Source: CAWDZK01 sp963807005
Lineage (GTDB): Bacteria; Actinomycetota; Actinomycetes; JACCUZ01
Assembly (NCBI GenBank): GCA_963807005.1
Contig: CAWDZK010000001.1
Coordinates: 868,001-932,000, forward strand
Direction: 5' to 3'
DNA: 64,000 nt
Made by a program: the position numbers and the translations under genes
The notes under the pieces: model-generated
The model's database searches: none
Seen by the model: the letters and a program-made list of their open reading frames with translations, nothing else
What the model was told of the DNA's origin: nothing
Shown: piece after piece, positions 52,519-60,210 of the stretch
Layout of the letters: each line of letters starts with the position of its first letter
Numbering within the stretch: the stretch's first letter is position 1

Positions 52519-54324
52519 ATGCCCGAGCAGGTCAGCGAGTCGATGTCGGGTGCCCAGAGCATCGTCCGGTCGCTGGAGTCGGCCGGCGTAGACACCGTCT
52601 TCGGGATCCCCGGCGGCGCGATCCTCCCGCTCTACGACCCGCTGATGGACTCGTCGCAGATCCGGCACGTTCTGGTCCGGCACGAGCAGGGCGCCGGGCA
52701 CGCCGCCACCGGCTACGCGCAGGCAACCGGCCGGGTCGGTGTCTGCATGGCGACCAGCGGGCCCGGCGCGACGAACCTCGTCACGCCCATCGCGGATGCC
52801 TACATGGACAGCGTCCCGATCGTGGCGGTCACCGGCCAGGTGCCCAGTGCCTCGATCGGCACCGACGCCTTCCAGGAGGCGGACATCCGCGGCATCACCA
52901 TGCCGATCACCAAGCACAACTACCTGGTGACGGACCCGGCGGAGATCCCGCGGACGATCGCCGAGGCGTTCCACATCGCCTCCACCGGCCGGCCCGGCCC
53001 GGTGCTGGTGGACATCGCGAAGGACGCGATGCAGGCCATGACGACCTTCGCCTGGCCGAGCACCGTCGACCTCCCGGGCTACCGGCCGGTCAGCAAGCCA
53101 CACGCCAAGCAGGTGCGCGAGGCCGCCCGGCTGATCGTCGGGTCACGGCGTCCGGTGCTCTACGTCGGCGGCGGGGTGCTCAAGGCTCGCGCCTGGGCCG
53201 AGCTGCGGACGCTCGCCGAGCTCAGCGGCATCCCGGTCGTGACGACCCTGATGGCCCGCGGTGCGTTCCCGGACAGCCACCCCCAGCACCTCGGCATGCC
53301 GGGCATGCACGGGACGGTGGCGGCGGTGACCGCGCTGCAGAAGTCCGACCTCATCATCAGCCTCGGTGCGCGGTTCGACGACCGGGTGACCGGCAAGCTG
53401 TCCAGCTTCGCCCCCGACGCGAAGGTGGTGCACGCCGACATCGACCCGGCGGAGATCTCCAAGAACCGGACCGCCGACGTGCCGATCGTCGGCGACGCTC
53501 GCGAGGTCATCACGGAGCTCGTCGTTGCCCTCAAGGCCGAGCACGACGCCGGGAACCACGGCGACTACGAGGCGTGGTGGGCCCAGGTCGACCGGTGGCG
53601 CACGACGTACCCGCTGGGCTACGAGCAGCCGGCCGACGGCTCCCTCGCGCCCCAGTACGTCATCGAGCGGCTCGGTGCCATCGCCGGACCCGAGGCGCTG
53701 TACGTGGCCGGCGTGGGCCAGCACCAGATGTGGGCCGCCCAGTTCATCGGGTACGAGAACCCCGGGACCTGGCTGAACTCCGGCGGCCTGGGGACCATGG
53801 GCTATGCGGTGCCCGCGGCGATGGGCGCGAAGGCCGGTCGGCCGGAGGCCACCGTGTGGGCCATCGACGGCGACGGCTGCTTCCAGATGACCAACCAGGA
53901 GCTGGCCACCTGCGCCATCAACGACATCCCGATCAAGGTCGCGATCATCAACAACGGCAGCCTCGGGATGGTCCGGCAGTGGCAGACGCTGTTCTACAAC
54001 GAGCGCTACTCCAACACCGACCTCGGCGGTGCCGGCCGCAGCGCAGCCGCCGCCGGGACCCGGGTCGAGCACATCCCGGACTTCGTCAAGCTGGCCGAGG
54101 CCTACGGCTGCATCGGGCTGCGCTGCGAGAAGGCCGGCGACGTGGACGCGACGATCGAGCAGGCCATGGGCATCGACGACCGGCCGGTGGTGGTCGACTT
54201 CACCGTGCACCAGGACGCCATGGTCTGGCCGATGGTCCCGGCCGGCACCAGCAACGACCAGATCCAGGTGGCGCGCGACATGGCACCACAGTGGGACACC
54301 GAGGCAGGGGAGACCCGGTCATGA
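52519..54324 (+). CDS. ilvB: Acetolactate synthase, large catalytic subunit
   Basis: This 601-residue thiamine diphosphate enzyme condenses pyruvate with pyruvate or 2-oxobutyrate. It has the N-terminal GIPGGAILPLYDPL and HEQGAGHAATGYAQATGRVG, including the catalytic glutamate of RHEQGA. The FAD-binding middle has LGARFDDRVTGK, and the cofactor motif GDGCFQMTNQELATCAINDIPIKVAIINN carries the metal-binding GDG...NN pattern. The length is normal. ATG 52519 is preceded by GAGAGG. The ilvN start overlaps its stop by 4 nt. Expression is probably controlled by the leader peptide and terminator just upstream. Confidence 0.97.
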   Translation: MPEQVSESMSGAQSIVRSLESAGVDTVFGIPGGAILPLYDPLMDSSQIRHVLVRHEQGAGHAATGYAQATGRVGVCMATSGPGATNLVTPIADAYMDSVPIVAVTGQVPSASIGTDAFQEADIRGITMPITKHNYLVTDPAEIPRTIAEAFHIASTGRPGPVLVDIAKDAMQAMTTFAWPSTVDLPGYRPVSKPHAKQVREAARLIVGSRRPVLYVGGGVLKARAWAELRTLAELSGIPVVTTLMARGAFPDSHPQHLGMPGMHGTVAAVTALQKSDLIISLGARFDDRVTGKLSSFAPDAKVVHADIDPAEISKNRTADVPIVGDAREVITELVVALKAEHDAGNHGDYEAWWAQVDRWRTTYPLGYEQPADGSLAPQYVIERLGAIAGPEALYVAGVGQHQMWAAQFIGYENPGTWLNSGGLGTMGYAVPAAMGAKAGRPEATVWAIDGDGCFQMTNQELATCAINDIPIKVAIINNGSLGMVRQWQTLFYNERYSNTDLGGAGRSAAAAGTRVEHIPDFVKLAEAYGCIGLRCEKAGDVDATIEQAMGIDDRPVVVDFTVHQDAMVWPMVPAGTSNDQIQVARDMAPQWDTEAGETRS

Positions 54325-54854
54325 GCAGGCACACGCTCTCCGTCCTGGTCGAGAACAAGCCCGGCGTCCTCGCCCGGATCGCCGGCCTGTTCTCGCGCCG
54401 GGGCTTCAACATCGACTCGCTCGCGGTGGGGCCGACCGAGCACGACGACATCTCCCGGATGACGATCCTGGTCAACGTCGAGGAGCTCCCGCTCGAGCAG
54501 GTGACCAAGCAGCTCAACAAGCTGGTCGAAGTCATCAAGATCGTCGAGCTGGACGCGTCCACGTCGGTCCAGCGCGAGCTGCTCCTGGTGAAGGTGGCGG
54601 CCGACAAGTCCACCCGGTCGCACGTCCTCGAGACGGTGCAGCTGTTCCGGGCCAAGGTCGTCGACGTGGCACCCGACGCCGTCACGATCGAGGCCACCGG
54701 CAGCACCGACAAGCTCGAGGCGCTCCTGCGCGTCCTCGAGCCGTACGGCGTCCGTGAGCTGGTGCAGTCGGGCATGGTTGCGGTCGGGCGGGGCTCGCGC
54801 TCGATGACCGACCGGGCCGCCCGACCGAGCAGCATCACCCCGATCGCCCGCTGA
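54321..54854 (+). CDS. ilvN: Acetolactate synthase, small regulatory subunit
   Basis: This 177-residue regulatory subunit activates IlvB and confers feedback inhibition by valine. An N-terminal ACT domain (HTLSVLVENKPGVLARIAGLFSRRGFNIDSLAVG) holds the effector site with the conserved RRGFNI loop. The C-terminal domain carries RELLLVKV and a typical ending GMVAVGRG. ATG 54321 overlaps the ilvB stop by 4 nt, which favours equal production of the subunits. ilvC follows after 48 nt. Confidence 0.97.
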   Translation: MSRHTLSVLVENKPGVLARIAGLFSRRGFNIDSLAVGPTEHDDISRMTILVNVEELPLEQVTKQLNKLVEVIKIVELDASTSVQRELLLVKVAADKSTRSHVLETVQLFRAKVVDVAPDAVTIEATGSTDKLEALLRVLEPYGVRELVQSGMVAVGRGSRSMTDRAARPSSITPIAR

Positions 54855-54902
54855 CCGCCGTACGCCATCCCCTTCCGACGACGCACGAGGAGACGAGAGA
54901 CC

Positions 54903-55901
54903 GTGGCCGAGCTGTACTACGACGACGACGCCGACCTGTCCGTGATCCAGGCACGCAACGTGGCCGTGCTGGGCTACGGCAGCCAGGGTCACGCCCACGC
55001 ACTGTCCCTGCGTGACTCCGGGGTGGACGTGCGCGTCGGTCTGCCGGAGGGCTCCAAGAGCCGCGAGCGGGCAGACGCCGAGGGCCTGCGTGTCGTCACA
55101 CCGTTCGAGGCCTGCGAGGAGGCCGACCTGGTCATGGTCCTCGCGCCCGACCCGGTGCAGCGCAAGCTCTTCGCCGAGGCGATCGAGCCGAACCTCGTCG
55201 ACGGGGACGCGCTCTTCTTCGGTCACGGCCTCAACATCCGCTACGACCTGGTGAAGCCGCCGGCCGGGGTCGACGTGTGCATGGTGGCCCCGAAGGGCCC
55301 GGGACACCTGGTCCGGCGTCAGTTCGTCGACGGCCGGGGTGTCCCGGTCCTCGTCGCCGTGGAGCAGGACGCGACAGGGAACGCCTGGGACCTGGTCAAG
55401 TCCTACGCGAAGGCGATCGGCGGCACCCGGGCCGGGGCGATCCGGACGACGTTCACCGAGGAGACCGAGACCGACCTGTTCGGCGAGCAGGTCGTCCTCT
55501 GCGGGGGGCTGTCCGAGCTCATCAAGTCCGGCTTCGACACCTTGGTGGACGCCGGGTACCAGCCTGAGATCGCCTACTTCGAGTGCCTGCACGAGGTGAA
55601 GCTCATCGTCGACCTGATGTACGAGGGCGGCATCTCGAAGATGTACTGGTCGGTCTCCGAGACCGCGGAGTACGGCGGCTACACCCGCGGGCCCCGGGTG
55701 ATCACCGACCAGACGCGCGCCGAGATGAAGAAGATCCTCGGCGAGATCACCGACGGGTCGTTCGCCCGGGAGTGGATGAACGAGTACGACTCGGGTCTGA
55801 GCAACTACAAGCGGTACTACCAGGAGAACACCGAGCACCGGGTCGAGCAGACCGGCCGGAACCTGCGCCCCATGATGAGCTGGATCGGCGAGGACGACTG
55901 A
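54903..55901 (+). CDS. ilvC: Ketol-acid reductoisomerase (class I)
   Basis: This 332-residue NADPH enzyme isomerises and reduces acetolactate. The nucleotide site is VAVLGYGSQGHAHALSLRDSGVDV with an arginine/serine-rich loop (SKSRERA) expected for NADPH. The C-terminal knotted domain has ETETDLFGEQVVLCGGL, with metal-binding acidic residues, and ECLHEVKLIVDLMYEGGI. The short length identifies class I. GTG 54903 follows GAGGAGACGAGA. A 17-bp hairpin 23 nt after the stop ends the ilvBNC operon. Confidence 0.97.
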   Translation: MAELYYDDDADLSVIQARNVAVLGYGSQGHAHALSLRDSGVDVRVGLPEGSKSRERADAEGLRVVTPFEACEEADLVMVLAPDPVQRKLFAEAIEPNLVDGDALFFGHGLNIRYDLVKPPAGVDVCMVAPKGPGHLVRRQFVDGRGVPVLVAVEQDATGNAWDLVKSYAKAIGGTRAGAIRTTFTEETETDLFGEQVVLCGGLSELIKSGFDTLVDAGYQPEIAYFECLHEVKLIVDLMYEGGISKMYWSVSETAEYGGYTRGPRVITDQTRAEMKKILGEITDGSFAREWMNEYDSGLSNYKRYYQENTEHRVEQTGRNLRPMMSWIGEDD

Positions 55902-55924
55902 GGGGCCCAGCCCCTACTGAGCCG

Positions 55925-55964
55925 GTCAGCCCCCGGACTCCCCACCCGGAGTCCGGGGGCTGAC
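55925..55964 (+). terminator. Terminator hairpin after ilvC
   Basis: A perfect 17-bp stem (55925-55941 with 55948-55964) has a 6-nt loop. It has no T tract, like other actinobacterial I-shaped terminators. It is the longest perfect hairpin in the window outside the repeat families. Confidence 0.85.
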
Positions 55965-56049
55965 AGGTCTCGGGGACCTCCAGGTTTGAGCGGTGATCCG
56001 TGTGAGCAGGAAGCCCGCGCCACTCCTGCTCCGGACCTGCGAGGTGCTC

Positions 56050-57738
56050 ATGGGCGGTTCACTCCGGCTCGACATGAACTGGTTGGACTACCTGATCCTC
56101 GCGACGTACTTCGCCGTGGTCATCGGCATCGGCTTCGCCGCCCGTCGCAGCATCAAGAGCAGTCTCGACTTCTTCCTCTCCGGGCGCTCGCTGCCGGCGT
56201 GGGTGACCGGGCTGGCGTTCATCGCCGCCAACCTCGGCGCGATCGAGATCCTGGGCATGGCCGCCAACGGCGCGCAGTACGGCATCGCGACCGTGCACTT
56301 CTACTGGGTCGGCGCTATCCCCGCGATGGTCTTCCTGGGCATCGTGATGATGCCCTTCTACTACGGCTCCAAGGTGCGCAGCGTCCCGGAGTACCTGCGA
56401 CTGCGCTTCGACAACCGGTCCCACCTGTTCAACGCCATCACCTTCGCCGTTGCATCGGTGCTCATCGCCGGGGTCAACCTCTACGCGCTCGCCATCGTCA
56501 TCCAGGCACTGCTGGGATGGCCGGTGTGGCTGGCGATCGTGGTGTCGGCGACGTTCGTCCTCGCCTACATCACCCTGGGCGGCCTCTCGTCGGCCATCTA
56601 CAACGAGGTGCTGCAGTTCTTCCTCATCCTGGCCGGGCTGGTCCCGCTGGTCGTCGTCGGGCTGACCGCGAACGGCGGGTGGTCCGGGCTCAAGGAGAAG
56701 GTCGTCGGCAACCCGAACGGGGGCGACTCGTTCCTGTCGGCCTGGGGCGGGACCGGCGTCGGCAACGTGACGAACCCGATCGGCGCCGACTGGATCGCGA
56801 TCGTGCTCGGCCTCGGCTTCGTCCTGTCGTTCGGCTACTGGACGACGAACTTCGCCGAGGTGCAAAGGGCACTGTCGGCCAAGGACATGTCGGCCGCCCG
56901 GCGTACGCCCATCATCGGCGCCTACCCGAAGATCTTCATCCCGGCGCTCACGGTCATCCCCGGTCTGATCGCCCTGGTGGAGTTCCCGAAGCTCGGTGCG
57001 AGCTCCGGCGACCTCCAGTACAACAACGCAATCCCTCTGCTCATGGAGAAGTACCTGCCGAACGGTGTGCTCGGCGTCGCGGTGACCGCGCTGCTCGCCG
57101 CGTTCATGGCCGGCATGGCTGCCAACGTGTCCAGCTTCAACACGGTCTTCACGTACGACATCTGGCAGGACTACGTGCAGAAGGACCGGCCGGACGACTA
57201 CTACCTCCGGTTCGGCCGCCTCGTGACCGTGGCGGGCGTCGTCATCGGCGTGGGCACCGCGTTCATCGCGGCCGGCTACAGCAACATCATGAACTACATC
57301 CAGGCGCTCTTCTCGATCTTCAACGCGCCGCTGTTCGCGACCTTCATCATCGGCATGTTCTGGAAGCGGATGACCTCGGCTGCCGGCATCGCCGGGCTCG
57401 TCGCCGGGACGCTCGGCGCCGGCTTCGTCTTCGTCACCTCCGAGAGCGGCGTGGACTCCTTCGGCTTCGACCAGCCGCTGCTGTTCACGTTCGGCTCCGG
57501 GCTCGCGGCCAGCTTCTGGGGTGCCGTGGTCGCGTTCGCGTGCGACGCGCTGGTGAGCGTCGCGGTCACGTTCATGACCGCCCCGAAACCCGTGGCCGAG
57601 CTCGAAGGCCTGGTCTACGGGACGACGGTCGACCACGGTGAGCTCGCGCACGGCGACGACGTCTGGTGGCGGAACCCGGTGCCGCTCGGTCTGGGCGCCG
57701 TGGCGATCTCGCTGCTCCTCTACATCCCCTTCGCGTGA
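56050..57738 (+). CDS. Sodium:solute symporter (SGLT-like, SSS family)
   Basis: This 562-residue membrane transporter has about 13-14 helices. Typical SSS features are the first helix NWLDYLILATYFAVVIGIGFAARR, FFLSGRSLPAW, the unwound first core helix AANLGAIEILGMAANG, the SGLT-like FGYWTTNFAEVQRALSAKD, and the sodium-site region AAFMAGMAANVSSFNTVFTYDI with the conserved serines. A sugar or polyol is the most likely solute by resemblance to vSGLT, but this is inferred. ATG 56050 is chosen because GAGG lies 7 nt upstream; GTG 55993 and ATG 56074 are alternatives. A 99-residue membrane protein follows after 13 nt and may be an accessory subunit. Confidence 0.85.
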   Translation: MGGSLRLDMNWLDYLILATYFAVVIGIGFAARRSIKSSLDFFLSGRSLPAWVTGLAFIAANLGAIEILGMAANGAQYGIATVHFYWVGAIPAMVFLGIVMMPFYYGSKVRSVPEYLRLRFDNRSHLFNAITFAVASVLIAGVNLYALAIVIQALLGWPVWLAIVVSATFVLAYITLGGLSSAIYNEVLQFFLILAGLVPLVVVGLTANGGWSGLKEKVVGNPNGGDSFLSAWGGTGVGNVTNPIGADWIAIVLGLGFVLSFGYWTTNFAEVQRALSAKDMSAARRTPIIGAYPKIFIPALTVIPGLIALVEFPKLGASSGDLQYNNAIPLLMEKYLPNGVLGVAVTALLAAFMAGMAANVSSFNTVFTYDIWQDYVQKDRPDDYYLRFGRLVTVAGVVIGVGTAFIAAGYSNIMNYIQALFSIFNAPLFATFIIGMFWKRMTSAAGIAGLVAGTLGAGFVFVTSESGVDSFGFDQPLLFTFGSGLAASFWGAVVAFACDALVSVAVTFMTAPKPVAELEGLVYGTTVDHGELAHGDDVWWRNPVPLGLGAVAISLLLYIPFA

Positions 57739-57751
57739 CGGGCGGACCGAC

Positions 57752-58051
57752 ATGAGCGACGACGACGCCATTCGCAACAGCGAGCAGGCGGCGGAGAAGT
57801 CCGAGGCGGCCCGGCTGTTCGACATCCGCCGGATCATCGGGGGCCTGTTCACGCTCTACGGCGTGGTGCTGCTGGTCGCCGGCGTGCTCGACGGCGCGGC
57901 CGCCTCGGACCAGGCCGCGGGCATCGACATCAACATCTGGACCGGGCTGGGCATGGGGGTGTTCGGCCTGGCATTCCTGGCCTGGATGCACTGGCGGCCG
58001 CTGCAGCCGCCGCCGGAGGGTCAGGAGGGCCAAGGGGACGACGCCGGCTGA
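57752..58051 (+). CDS. Two-helix membrane protein downstream of the symporter
   Basis: This 99-residue protein has an acidic, helical start (MSDDDAIRNSEQAAEKSEAARLFDIRRIIG), a first membrane helix (LFTLYGVVLLVAGVL), a short loop with DQAAGIDINIWTGL and a second helix (GMGVFGLAFLAWMHW). It ends in a Pro/Gly/Gln-rich tail. I do not recognise a named family. Small two-helix partners next to SSS transporters are known, for example the DUF485 proteins beside acetate permease ActP, so a partner role is plausible. It lies 13 nt after the symporter stop. No ribosome site is obvious beyond GGCGGA. Confidence 0.7.
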   Translation: MSDDDAIRNSEQAAEKSEAARLFDIRRIIGGLFTLYGVVLLVAGVLDGAAASDQAAGIDINIWTGLGMGVFGLAFLAWMHWRPLQPPPEGQEGQGDDAG

Positions 58052-58100
58052 GCCTGCTCACCGGCCCGCCCGGGGCGTCCCCTGTCCGCTGCGTGGACGG

Positions 58101-58118
58101 TTGTGAAAGCGTTCACAA
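58101..58118. promoter_or_regulatory. CRP-like operator upstream of serA
   Basis: TTGTGAAAGCGTTCACAA is a perfect inverted repeat containing TGTGA-N6-TCACA, the exact consensus of E. coli and M. tuberculosis CRP. Its centre is about 30 nt before the predicted serA transcription start (58140), overlapping the -35 region. This position favours repression, but activation cannot be excluded. Confidence 0.75.
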
Positions 58119-58127
58119 GCCGGTGCC

Positions 58128-58133
58128 TACGAT
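58128..58133 (+). promoter_or_regulatory. -10 box of serA
   Basis: TACGAT ends 6 nt before GTG 58140, predicting a leaderless serA message. The -35 position (about 58105-58110) lies within the CRP-like site and has no match to TTGACA. Confidence 0.6.
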
Positions 58134-58139
58134 GGCCGG

Positions 58140-59768
58140 GTGACTACGCCAGCCGCGCCCGGGTCCCTCGCGTCCGACGCCCGACGTCCCGTCGTCCTCA
58201 TCGCCGAAGAGCTCTCGCCCGCCACCGTCGCCGCCCTCGGTCCCGACTTCGAGGTGCGCACCGTGGACGGCACCGACCGGCCGGCGCTGCTGTCCGCGGT
58301 GGCGGACGCGGAGGCCCTTCTCGTCCGCAGCGCCACCCAGGTCGACGCCGAGGTCCTGCGGGCCGCGAGAAGGCTGCGCGTGGTGGCCCGCGCCGGCGTC
58401 GGACTCGACAACGTCGACGTCAAGGCCGCCACCCTGGCCGGCGTCATGGTGGTCAACGCACCGCAGTCCAACATCGTGAGCGCCGCCGAGCTCGCTGTGG
58501 GGCTGCTGCTCGCCGCGGCCCGTCACATCGCGCCGGCGACCGCCGCCCTCAAGCAGGGGGAGTGGAAGCGCAGCAAGTACTCCGGCGTCGAGCTGTACGA
58601 GAAGACCGCGGGGATCGTGGGGCTGGGCCGGATCGGCGCACTGGTCGCTCAGCGCCTGTCGGCGTTCGGCATGACCGTCGTCGCGTACGACCCGTTCGTC
58701 GCAGCCGGACGCGCCGCGCAGATGGGCGTGCGGCTCGTCTCGCTGGACGAGCTGCTCCGGACCGCCGACGTCGTCTCGGTGCACCTGCCCAAGACCGCCG
58801 AGACGGTGGGCATCATCGGCGCCGAGCAGCTGGCCACGGTCAAGCCGTCGCTCATCCTGGTCAACGCCGCCCGCGGCGGCATCGTCGACGAGGCGGCCCT
58901 GCACGCCGCCCTCAAGGAGGGACGGGTCGCCGCTGCCGGTCTCGACGTCTACGCGAGCGAGCCGTGCACCGACTCCCCGCTGTTCGAGCTGGAGAACGTC
59001 GTGGCGACACCGCACCTCGGCGCGAGCACCGACGAAGCGCAGGAGAAGGCCGGCGTCGCGGTCGCGCGGTCGGTCCGGCTGGCGCTGGCGGGCGACCTGG
59101 TCCCCGACGCGGTCAACGTGCAGGGCGGCATCATCGCGGAAGACGTCCGGCCCGGCATCCCGCTGGCCGAGCACCTGGGCCGCTTCCTCACGGCCGTCGC
59201 CGCCGCCGTACCGGAGCAGCTGGACATCGAGGTCCGTGGCGAGATCGCCGCGCACGACGTGCGGGTGCTGGAGCTCGCCGCGCTCAAGGGCCTGTTCACC
59301 GACGTCGTCGAGGACCCGGTCTCCTACGTCAACGCGCCGGTGCTGGCCGCGGACCGCGGCGTGCAGGTGCGCCTCCGCACCGACGCCGAGTCACCCGACT
59401 ACCGCAACCTGGTGTCCCTGCGCGGCACCCTGGCCGACGGGACCCTGGTCTCGGTGTCCGGGACGCTCACCGGCACCCGGCACGTCGAGAAGATCGTCGA
59501 GGTCGACGGCTTCGACGTCGAGGTGGCGCTGTCCGAGCACATGGCCGTGTTCACCTACGAGGACCGACCCGGCATCGTCGGGGCCGTCGGCCGGGTGCTG
59601 GGCGAGGCCGGCGTGAACATCGCCGGGATGCAGGTGAGCCGGGACCGTCGTGGCGGGCACGCGCTGGTGGCGATGACGGTGGACTCGGCGATCCCGACCG
59701 GGGTGCTCGAGGAGCTGGCCCGCGAGATCGGCGCCGAGAAGGCACGCCAGGTGGACCTCACCGAGTAG
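58140..59768 (+). CDS. serA: D-3-phosphoglycerate dehydrogenase
   Basis: This 542-residue enzyme starts serine synthesis. The NAD domain has ARAGVGLDNVDVKAATLAGV, the Rossmann motif GIVGLGRIGALVAQRL, the active-site segment VNAARGGIVDEAALHAALKEGRVAAAGLDVYASEP and HLGASTDEAQEKAG. It is the long actinobacterial type, with an intervening allosteric substrate-binding domain (about 320-455) and a C-terminal ACT domain (AVFTYEDRPGIVGAVGRVLGEAGVNIAGM) for serine inhibition. GTG 58140 is both the likely transcription and translation start. A CRP-like operator covers the promoter. Confidence 0.96.
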   Translation: MTTPAAPGSLASDARRPVVLIAEELSPATVAALGPDFEVRTVDGTDRPALLSAVADAEALLVRSATQVDAEVLRAARRLRVVARAGVGLDNVDVKAATLAGVMVVNAPQSNIVSAAELAVGLLLAAARHIAPATAALKQGEWKRSKYSGVELYEKTAGIVGLGRIGALVAQRLSAFGMTVVAYDPFVAAGRAAQMGVRLVSLDELLRTADVVSVHLPKTAETVGIIGAEQLATVKPSLILVNAARGGIVDEAALHAALKEGRVAAAGLDVYASEPCTDSPLFELENVVATPHLGASTDEAQEKAGVAVARSVRLALAGDLVPDAVNVQGGIIAEDVRPGIPLAEHLGRFLTAVAAAVPEQLDIEVRGEIAAHDVRVLELAALKGLFTDVVEDPVSYVNAPVLAADRGVQVRLRTDAESPDYRNLVSLRGTLADGTLVSVSGTLTGTRHVEKIVEVDGFDVEVALSEHMAVFTYEDRPGIVGAVGRVLGEAGVNIAGMQVSRDRRGGHALVAMTVDSAIPTGVLEELAREIGAEKARQVDLTE

Positions 59769-59821
59769 CAGTGCCCACGACCTCGGTGTGGCTGGCCTCA
59801 CCCACCTCCCCCCGCCCGTCC

Positions 59822-59874
59822 AGTGGCGCGTAGTGGCTGCTGGGACGCCGGTTCAGCAGCCACTACGCGCCACT
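59822..59874. repeat. Intergenic palindrome, family B copy 2
   Basis: Two perfectly complementary 21-nt arms (59822-59842 and 59854-59874) are separated by 11 nt. The first 20 nt, AGTGGCGCGTAGTGGCTGCT, match copy 1 at 364-422. It lies 53 nt after the serA stop and before the leuB leader. Confidence 0.85.
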
Positions 59875-59943
59875 CGAGCGGGGAGTGGGCGGCGGCTCGG
59901 CGGCTCGTGTCCCAGCATCCGGAACGGGGCGCCAACTGGCGGG

Positions 59944-59970
59944 ACAGCGCTGTGACAGCGGAGCTACCGT
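59944..59970 (+). promoter_or_regulatory. leuB leader promoter with overlapping palindrome
   Basis: TACCGT (59965-59970) lies 7 nt before the leader-peptide ATG 59978. Upstream, the perfect 10-bp palindrome ACAGCGCTGT (59944-59953) occupies the -35 position and overlaps CGCTGTGACAGCG (59948-59960). It may be an operator. Confidence 0.5.
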
Positions 59971-59977
59971 GACGGAC

Positions 59978-60025
59978 ATGGAGCGGCAGATCCTCGTACT
60001 TCGCCGCCGCGGCGGGGCCCGCTAG
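59978..60025 (+). CDS. Branched-chain leader peptide upstream of leuB (15 residues)
   Basis: The peptide reads MERQILVLRRRGGAR. Its core Ile-Leu-Val-Leu is the same type of control run as Leu-Val-Val-Leu in the ilvB leader, and an Arg run follows. The ATG is placed for a leaderless mRNA. A 9-bp hairpin begins 4 nt after the stop. A second small ORF and then leuB follow. Unlike ilvB and cimA there is no T-tract terminator, so control might act through Rho or on translation. Confidence 0.65.
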   Translation: MERQILVLRRRGGAR

Positions 60026-60029
60026 CAGG

Positions 60030-60055
60030 GCCGGCTCCCCGTCGCGGAGACCGGC
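60030..60055 (+). promoter_or_regulatory. Hairpin in the leuB leader
   Basis: GCCGG-CTCC (60030-60038) pairs with GGAG-CCGGC (60046-60055, one bulged A). An alternative pairing of 60028-60035 with 60056-60063 excludes it. Two mutually exclusive folds directly behind a leader peptide are what an attenuator needs, but no T tract follows. Confidence 0.5.
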
Positions 60056-60094
60056 GCTGGCCCGCCCACGCGACCTTCCACGAGGAGCCCCGAC

Positions 60095-60208
60095 ATGACC
60101 CGCACCCATCGCGCGACCCGCACCTCCGCGCAGCAGAAGCAGGCCGTCCAGCAGGCCGTGCAGGAGTCGATGGACCGCCGCGACAACGGCGGCGAGACCG
60201 GCCACTGA
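60095..60208 (+). CDS. 37-residue hydrophilic protein upstream of leuB
   Basis: This small protein starts MTRTHRATRTSAQQKQ, continues as a Gln/Val-rich helix with acidic and basic residues, and ends RRDNGGETGH. It has no membrane segment or known motif. GAGGAG is 8 nt before ATG 60095, a good ribosome site, and leuB begins 2 nt after its stop, so the two are probably translated together. It may be a real protein or only a way to deliver ribosomes to leuB, whose GTG lacks a site of its own. Confidence 0.6.
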   Translation: MTRTHRATRTSAQQKQAVQQAVQESMDRRDNGGETGH

Positions 60209-60210
60209 GC

